This document shows, piece after piece, positions 58,958 through 64,000 of a DNA stretch of 64,000 nucleotides; within the stretch, counting starts at the first letter, position 1, and each line of letters begins with the position of its first letter. Source of the stretch: Haliea alexandrii (GTDB taxonomy: Bacteria; Pseudomonadota; Gammaproteobacteria; Pseudomonadales; Halieaceae); NCBI RefSeq assembly GCF_003719295.1, contig NZ_RFLW01000001.1, positions 1,444,955 through 1,508,954 of the forward strand, written 5' to 3'. The notes below the pieces were generated by a model. It searched no databases. It was given only the letters and a program-made list of their open reading frames with translations, and had not been told where the DNA came from. Both the position numbers and the translations under genes were made by a program.

Positions 58958-59413
58958 GTGTTTCGCGGGGTACAGCACATCAATATGGACGCCAAGGGGC
59001 GACTGGCCATGCCAGCGCGCCAGCGCGAGCCATTGCGTGCCCTCTGTGACGGCCAGATCGTGGTGACCATCGACACGCAGGCGAAATGCCTCGTCATCTA
59101 TCCGCTGCCCGACTGGGAGCGCATCGAAAAGCACATACAGGCCCTGCCCGCCCTGAAGCAGGCGGTCAAGCGCTTCCAGCGCCTGGTGCTGGGCTACGCC
59201 ACTGACATCGAGATGGACAGTAACGGCCGCTGCCTGCTGCCTCAGCCGCTGCGCGAGTACGCGCATCTGGACAAGAAGCTGGTGCTGGTGGGGCAGGGCA
59301 ACAAGATGGAGTTGTGGGCGGAGGAGCTGTGGCTGGCAGAGTGCGAACAGGCGCTGCTGGAGTCCGGTCCCGAAGCGGAGTTGCCCGACGAACTTGTGTC
59401 TCTCCCGCTGTAG
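58958..59413 (+). CDS. mraZ: Transcriptional regulator MraZ
   Basis: AbrB-like repressor of the division and cell-wall cluster. The 151 residues contain the two SpoVT/AbrB-type repeats with their DxxxR signatures: INMDAKGRLAMPAR near the start and EMDSNGRCLLPQPLR in the middle. The GTG at 58958 has GGGGGAA 7 nt upstream. It is the first gene of the cluster and would bind the operator at 58891. Confidence 0.95.
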   Translation: MFRGVQHINMDAKGRLAMPARQREPLRALCDGQIVVTIDTQAKCLVIYPLPDWERIEKHIQALPALKQAVKRFQRLVLGYATDIEMDSNGRCLLPQPLREYAHLDKKLVLVGQGNKMELWAEELWLAECEQALLESGPEAELPDELVSLPL

Positions 59414-59422
59414 GTGAGCGAC

Positions 59423-60340
59423 ATGCATCAAACAGTTTTGTTACGAGAGGCGGTGGATGCTCTGGTGACGACAAGCGATGGTATCTATGTCGATGGCACG
59501 TTCGGTCGTGGTGGTCACAGCCGCGCCCTGCTGCAACAACTGGCGCCCAATGGCCGGCTGCTGGGTGTCGACAAGGATCCGGCAGCCGCACTGGTGGCGT
59601 CCGAACTCAGCGCTGCAGACGCACGCTTCAATTTCTTTCATGGCTCTTTCGCGGCGCTGCCTGCCCAGCTGCGCTCGCGTGATATCGAGGGTGTCGACGG
59701 CATCCTGCTCGACCTCGGGGTCTCCAGTCCGCAACTCGACAACAGCGAGCGCGGTTTCAGTTTCCAGCACGATGGTCCGCTGGATATGCGTATGGACACC
59801 AGCAGTGGCGAGACCGCAGCCCAGTGGCTGGCGTGTGCGGCCCAGCAGGATATCGCCGCAGTATTGAAAGAGTTCGGCGAGGAGCGTTTTGCGCGCCGGA
59901 TCGCCGGTGCCATCGTTGCAGCGCGCGCCGAGGCGCCCATTGTGACCACGGGCCGCCTGGCGAAGATCGTCAGTGAAGCCAACCCGCGTTGGGAGAAGCA
60001 CAAGCACCCGGCGACGCGGGCATTCCAGGGTATTCGAATCCATATCAACCGCGAGCTGGATGACCTGGTTGAGCTGCTGGCGCAGGCGCTGGGCTTGCTC
60101 AAGGTGGGAGGCCGGCTGGTCGTGATCAGCTTTCATTCCCTGGAAGACCGGCTGGTGAAGCGTTATATGCGCGATATGGCGCGTGGTGATGCGCTGCCGG
60201 CCGGTGTGCCGGTGCGCGACAGCGCGCTCAACCGGCATATGCGACTGGTCGGCAAGGCGGTGCGCGCGAGCGCCGACGAAGTCGCTGCGAACCCGCGTGC
60301 GCGCAGTGCCATCATGCGCGTCGCCGAGAAGATCAGCTGA
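59423..60340 (+). CDS. rsmH: 16S rRNA N4-C1402 methyltransferase
   Basis: Adds the N4-methyl group to C1402, complementing the ribose methylation by RsmI encoded nearby. The 305 residues have [55 protein letters not shown] and [14 protein letters not shown]. The ATG at 59423 has AGGTGA 5 nt upstream; GTG at 59414 is in frame but lacks such a site. Its stop overlaps the ftsL start. Confidence 0.96.
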   Translation: MHQTVLLREAVDALVTTSDGIYVDGTFGRGGHSRALLQQLAPNGRLLGVDKDPAAALVASELSAADARFNFFHGSFAALPAQLRSRDIEGVDGILLDLGVSSPQLDNSERGFSFQHDGPLDMRMDTSSGETAAQWLACAAQQDIAAVLKEFGEERFARRIAGAIVAARAEAPIVTTGRLAKIVSEANPRWEKHKHPATRAFQGIRIHINRELDDLVELLAQALGLLKVGGRLVVISFHSLEDRLVKRYMRDMARGDALPAGVPVRDSALNRHMRLVGKAVRASADEVAANPRARSAIMRVAEKIS

Positions 60341-60657
60341 TGGCCGGCCGCACGACATCCCCGGCAATCGCCCCTGAGCGCAGCATGAGCCTGCACTCCC
60401 TCGCGCTGTTTGGCACCCTGCTGGCGCTGGTGCTGGGTTCTGCGTTTGGTGTTATTCACAGCTCACATGGCTGCCGTCAGCTCTATGCCGTCTTGCAGCA
60501 GCTGGAGGCGGATCAGTGGTACCTGCAGGAAGATTACGGGCGCCTGCTGCTGGAGCAGAGCACCTGGGCATCGCACTATCGTGTTGAACGCGTGGCCACT
60601 CGCGAATTGCAGATGCAGGCCCCGGCGCTGGAAAGCCTCAAGGTGGTGCGTCCATGA
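60340..60657 (+). CDS. ftsL: Cell-division protein FtsL
   Basis: Small bitopic divisome protein that works with FtsB and FtsQ to activate FtsW-FtsI. The 105 residues show a short cytoplasmic tail, one membrane helix (about 19-41) and a leucine-containing coiled coil (LYAVLQQLEADQWYLQEDYGRLLLE). It overlaps rsmH by one base and ftsI by 4 nt. Confidence 0.92.
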   Translation: MAGRTTSPAIAPERSMSLHSLALFGTLLALVLGSAFGVIHSSHGCRQLYAVLQQLEADQWYLQEDYGRLLLEQSTWASHYRVERVATRELQMQAPALESLKVVRP

Positions 60658-62381
60658 GTCGGTCGCGCCTCGCTGCCGTAGCGCCCTGGCGCTTTTACCT
60701 GGTGGCTATCGCATTGCTGGCCATGCTTGCATTGCTGGTGGGGCGCGTGCTGTCGCTGCAGGTTCTGGATGTCGAGCACGGGCGCAGTTTCCTGCAGGAC
60801 CAGGGCGAGAGCCGGGCCATGCGCAACGCGGAAATCCCCGCCTATCGGGGCGTGATTGCAGATCGTCGCGGTGAACCCCTCGCCGTGAGTACCCCCGTGA
60901 TTTCGCTGGCGGCCGATCCCCGCTTGCTCACCGCAGTAGACGATCTCTCACCGCTGGCCACAGCGCTGGACATGCCCCTTGCGGACCTGCAGGCGCGTCT
61001 GGACCGCTTCACGGGCCGTTCGTTCATGTATCTGCGCCGCCATATGGTGCCGGCAGCCGCACGTGAAGTCCTTGCGCTCAAGCTGCCCGGCGTATCCGGG
61101 CGTCGTGAATACCAGCGCTATTACCCGGCGGGAGAAGTGGCGGGCCATCTGGTGGGCTTCACCAATCTCGATGGGCGCGGCATCGCCGGGCTGGAGTTGG
61201 CCTATGACGACTGGCTCAAGGGTACGCCCGGCAAGAAGCAGTACATCAAGGATCTGCGCGGTGATGTTGTGCGCGACATCGGTGTGCTCGAACCTGCACG
61301 GTCCGGCAAGGACCTGCGATTGAGCATCGACCTGCGCCTGCAGTACCTGCATCACCAGGAGCTGCAACGCGCCATGGCGCTCACCGGCGCCACCTCCGGC
61401 AGCATCGTCACCCTCGACAGTCATACCGGCGAAGTGCTGGCCATGGTCAATCACCCGGTGTACAACCCCAATGGCCGCCGCGGCATCAGTCCGGATCAGA
61501 CCCGCAACCGCGCGGTGACAGACATGTTCGAGCCCGGCTCTACCATGAAAACCTTCACGCTGGTTGCAGCGCTGGAGAGCGGCCGGTACTCCTCCGAAAG
61601 CATGATCGACACCTCACCCGGGTGGATTCGCGTGGGTCGCAAGACGCTGCCGGATCCACGCAACTACGGCGAGATTTCCGTTTCGCGCGTGATCGAGAAG
61701 TCCAGCCAGGTGGGTGTCACCAAGATCGCCCTCGACATTGGCCATGAGCCGATACAGGACGTGTTTCGCCGTTTTGGTTTTGGTGCTGCGCTGGGCACGG
61801 GTTTCCCGGGCGAAAGTGCCGGCCAGTTACCCAACCGGCGCCGCTGGAGCGATATCGAAAAAGTGACCCTGGCCTTTGGCTATGGCCTCACCGCGACACC
61901 ACTGCAGCTCGCGCACGCCTACGCCTCGTTCGCCAACGACGGGGTGATGCCACCGGTGTCCCTGCTTGCGGCGAATGAAACAGCGCCCGTCGGAATACGC
62001 GTGGTGGAAGCCGACATCGCACGCGAAGTGCGCAAGGTGCTGCAGCGGGTGACCGAAGAGCACGGCACCGCACGGCGCGCCCAGGTGCCCGGTTACGCGG
62101 TGGGCGGTAAAACCGGCACCGTGCGCAAGGTGGGCCCCGGCGGCTACCAGGACAACAAGCATATCGCTTTCTTTGCCGGCATCGCGCCGATTGCGGATCC
62201 ACGTTTTGTCACCGTGGTGGTGATCAATGAACCCCAGGGTGAAGCGACCGGCGGTGGCGCAGTGGCCGCGCCGGTGTTCTCGCGCGTCGCGCAGGGTACA
62301 TTGCGTTTGCTGAATTTGCCGCCGGACGAGCACGACGCCGCGCTGGCACTCGCGGCGCAGGGCGCGGGGGTGTCGGGATGA
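60654..62381 (+). CDS. ftsI: Division transpeptidase FtsI (PBP3)
   Basis: Septum-specific class B penicillin-binding protein. The 575 residues have one N-terminal helix (about 14-36), the pedestal domain and the transpeptidase domain with Ser296-x-x-Lys299 (STMK) and Lys486-Thr-Gly (KTGT). The second active-site motif reads Ser350-Ser351-Gln352 where E. coli and Pseudomonas have SSN. Overlaps ftsL and murE by 4 nt each. Confidence 0.96.
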   Translation: MSRSRLAAVAPWRFYLVAIALLAMLALLVGRVLSLQVLDVEHGRSFLQDQGESRAMRNAEIPAYRGVIADRRGEPLAVSTPVISLAADPRLLTAVDDLSPLATALDMPLADLQARLDRFTGRSFMYLRRHMVPAAAREVLALKLPGVSGRREYQRYYPAGEVAGHLVGFTNLDGRGIAGLELAYDDWLKGTPGKKQYIKDLRGDVVRDIGVLEPARSGKDLRLSIDLRLQYLHHQELQRAMALTGATSGSIVTLDSHTGEVLAMVNHPVYNPNGRRGISPDQTRNRAVTDMFEPGSTMKTFTLVAALESGRYSSESMIDTSPGWIRVGRKTLPDPRNYGEISVSRVIEKSSQVGVTKIALDIGHEPIQDVFRRFGFGAALGTGFPGESAGQLPNRRRWSDIEKVTLAFGYGLTATPLQLAHAYASFANDGVMPPVSLLAANETAPVGIRVVEADIAREVRKVLQRVTEEHGTARRAQVPGYAVGGKTGTVRKVGPGGYQDNKHIAFFAGIAPIADPRFVTVVVINEPQGEATGGGAVAAPVFSRVAQGTLRLLNLPPDEHDAALALAAQGAGVSG

Positions 62382-63865
62382 ACGCACTCGCAAGTTCCCG
62401 GCCGCGCATGCCGCTGTCTGATCTGCTCGGTGCCCGGGCCGCGGCCTGGACAGATGTTCAGGTGACCGGCGTGCAGCTGGACAGCCGCCGCGTAGGTCCC
62501 GGCGATCTGTTCCTGGCCTTGCCTGGCGCGTCACATGATGGACGCCAGTTTATCGAGCAGGCAGTGGCGCAGGGTGCTGTCGCCGTAGTGGCAGAGCCAC
62601 CGGTAGCCGGCTTTGTCGATGCACTGCATGTGCCGTTGCTGGAGCAGGCAGAGCTGGCGCAGGCGGCAGGGGAAATCGCCGCTCGCCTGTATGGCGATCC
62701 CAGCGCGGCGATGATCACGGTGGGGGTTACCGGCACTAACGGTAAAACCACCACCAGCCGGCTGCTGGCGCAGTTGCTGCGCGCCGCGGGCTACCGGTGT
62801 GGCGTTATCGGTACGCTGGGCGCCGTGCTGGATGACAGCGCAACCGAAGCCCGCAACACCACGCCGGATGCTATCGCGCTGCAGCAGCAGCTCGCAGCCT
62901 GGCGTGACGAGGGTGTGGATGCCGTATGTATGGAGGTGTCATCCCACGCGCTGGATCAGGGGCGCGTGCAGGGTATGCAGTTTGACGTTGCCGTGTTCAC
63001 CAATCTCTCGCACGACCATCTCGATTACCACGGCAACATGGCGGCTTACGCGCGCAGCAAGCAGCAGCTTTTTTCCCAGCGTGGCCTGCGCTTTGCGGTG
63101 GTCAATGCCGATGACCCCTACAGCGTGCAGATGCGGGCTGGCCTGCCGGCTGACGTCGAGTCGCTGACGTTTTCCAGTCGCGGTGAGCCGGCAGATGTGC
63201 GTGTTGTGGAAGCGGAGTTTTTCCCCGGTGGCGCCCGCGCCCAACTGCAAACCCCCTGGGGCGAGGCGACCCTGTCGCTGCCCCTGCCCGGTGACTTCAA
63301 CCTGTCCAACGCGCTGGCAGCGCTGAGCTGCGCGGTATTGCTCGGCGGCGATTTGCCGTCGGTGCTGGCAGCGGTAGCACGCTTGCAGCCCGTGCCGGGG
63401 CGCATGCAGAGCGTGGCGAATACCCTGGGTGTGCAGGTGGTTGTGGACTATGCCCATACGCCCGATGCGCTGGAGAAGGCGCTGCAGGCCCTGCGGCCGC
63501 AGGTTGCGGGTCGGTTGCTGGTAGTGTTCGGCTGTGGCGGCGACCGCGATCCCGCCAAGCGTGCGGTTATGGGGCGCGTGGCCTGTGCGGCGGCGGATGC
63601 CGTGATCCTGACTTCCGATAACCCGCGCAGCGAAGATCCGCAGGCGATCCTCGACGACATCCAGCGGGGCTGCCAGGGGGTGGCGCTGGTGGAAGCGGAT
63701 CGGGCAGCAGCCATCAACCTGGCCATCGATCAGGCGCAGCCGGGGGATTGCGTGCTGATCGCCGGCAAAGGGCACGAAACCTACCAGATCATCGGTGATC
63801 AGCGCTGTGCTTTCAGCGATGTGGACTGCGCGGCACGGGCCCTGCAGCGGAGGGCAGCGTCATGA
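62378..63865 (+). CDS. murE: UDP-MurNAc-tripeptide synthetase (meso-diaminopimelate-adding)
   Basis: Adds meso-diaminopimelate to UDP-MurNAc-L-Ala-D-Glu. The 495 residues have the ATP-binding GVTGTNGKTTTSRLL (116-130) and the DNPR motif (414-417) that selects diaminopimelate instead of lysine, consistent with a Gram-negative. It overlaps ftsI by 4 nt and the next gene by 4 nt. Confidence 0.97.
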   Translation: MNALASSRPRMPLSDLLGARAAAWTDVQVTGVQLDSRRVGPGDLFLALPGASHDGRQFIEQAVAQGAVAVVAEPPVAGFVDALHVPLLEQAELAQAAGEIAARLYGDPSAAMITVGVTGTNGKTTTSRLLAQLLRAAGYRCGVIGTLGAVLDDSATEARNTTPDAIALQQQLAAWRDEGVDAVCMEVSSHALDQGRVQGMQFDVAVFTNLSHDHLDYHGNMAAYARSKQQLFSQRGLRFAVVNADDPYSVQMRAGLPADVESLTFSSRGEPADVRVVEAEFFPGGARAQLQTPWGEATLSLPLPGDFNLSNALAALSCAVLLGGDLPSVLAAVARLQPVPGRMQSVANTLGVQVVVDYAHTPDALEKALQALRPQVAGRLLVVFGCGGDRDPAKRAVMGRVACAAADAVILTSDNPRSEDPQAILDDIQRGCQGVALVEADRAAAINLAIDQAQPGDCVLIAGKGHETYQIIGDQRCAFSDVDCAARALQRRAAS

Positions 63866-64000
63866 TGCGCGACTTCCATCTCGGTGAGTTGTGCGAGCCC
63901 TTGCAGGCGCGTCTGCGCGGCGGCGACCTCACAGTAAGCGGTGTCACCACCGATAGCCGCAAGGTGGTAGCGGGCGATTTGTTCGTTGCGCTTCAGGGCG
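63862..64000 (+). CDS. murF: UDP-MurNAc-pentapeptide synthetase MurF, N-terminus only
   Basis: The last 139 bases encode 46 residues beginning MMRDFHLGELCEPLQARLRG and containing VTTDSRKVVAGDLFVALQG, the uridine-binding start of MurF. Two ATG codons stand side by side; the first overlaps the murE stop (ATGA). The gene runs off the window. Order after murE confirms the call. Confidence 0.9.
   Translation, partial: MMRDFHLGELCEPLQARLRGGDLTVSGVTTDSRKVVAGDLFVALQG

Overview
The window is chromosomal core DNA from a GC-rich gammaproteobacterium. The evidence is the uninterrupted run of gammaproteobacterial housekeeping clusters: lolB-ispE-tRNA-prs, lptC-lptA-lptB-rpoN-hpf-ptsN-rapZ-ptsO, sspA-sspB, mraZ-rsmH-ftsL-ftsI-murE-murF, a mDAP-type MurE, the LpoA/DolP/MlaC/IbaG envelope proteins, and GatCAB. 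From memory, gene order from gatCAB to murF closely follows the equivalent Pseudomonas region. A marine Cellvibrionales/Halieaceae-like bacterium is my best guess, but that is inference. I see no IS element, prophage, CRISPR array, integrase or defence locus.

Layout. 1-2121: 3' end of an RND efflux pump gene and a MATE efflux gene. 2208-11078 (all minus): a TPR lipoprotein gene, lolB, ispE, tRNA-Gln, prs, rplY, pth, ychF, aguB, aguA and tRNA-Met, covering outer-membrane lipoprotein insertion, isoprenoid and PRPP synthesis, translation and agmatine breakdown. 11293-17444 (plus): hemA, prfA, prmC, a moeB/thiF-like gene, a DoxX-family gene and an rhlB-like helicase gene. 17430-22416: cysZ, an Smr gene, a PA4642-like gene and gatCAB. 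22657-30728 (plus): mreBCD, maf, a shortened RNase G gene and yhdP. 30656-40607 (minus): yrbG, kdsD, kdsC, lptCAB, rpoN, hpf, ptsN, rapZ, ptsO, mgtE, yjgA. 40763-45051 (plus): mlaC, ibaG, murA, hisG, hisD. 45087-48822: degS/algW-like protease, Nif3-like, zapG, zapE. 48936-53806 (plus): rplM-rpsI, petA, a fused cytochrome b/c1 gene, sspA-sspB. 53841-57249 (minus): dolP, diaA, yraN, lpoA. 57333-64000 (plus): rsmI, rnpB and the start of the division/cell-wall cluster, ending inside murF.

Much of the window builds and shapes the envelope: MreBCD and FtsI/FtsL/MurE/MurF/MurA make the wall, LpoA activates its synthesis, KdsC/KdsD/LptABC make and export LPS, LolB/DolP/MlaC/YhdP serve the outer membrane, and the DegS/AlgW-like protease would sense its damage. 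Genes are packed tightly with many 4-nt start/stop overlaps.

I did not find a clearly new biological system. The points most worth a second look are departures from the usual form of known genes: the cytochrome b-c1 fusion, an RNase G that ends before its zinc-link and dimerisation domain, an mreC with no conventional start codon, an mlaC without mlaFED or mlaB, a 73-nt convergent overlap of yhdP and yjgA, an SSQ in place of SSN in FtsI, and a four-box 10-bp-phased MraZ operator.
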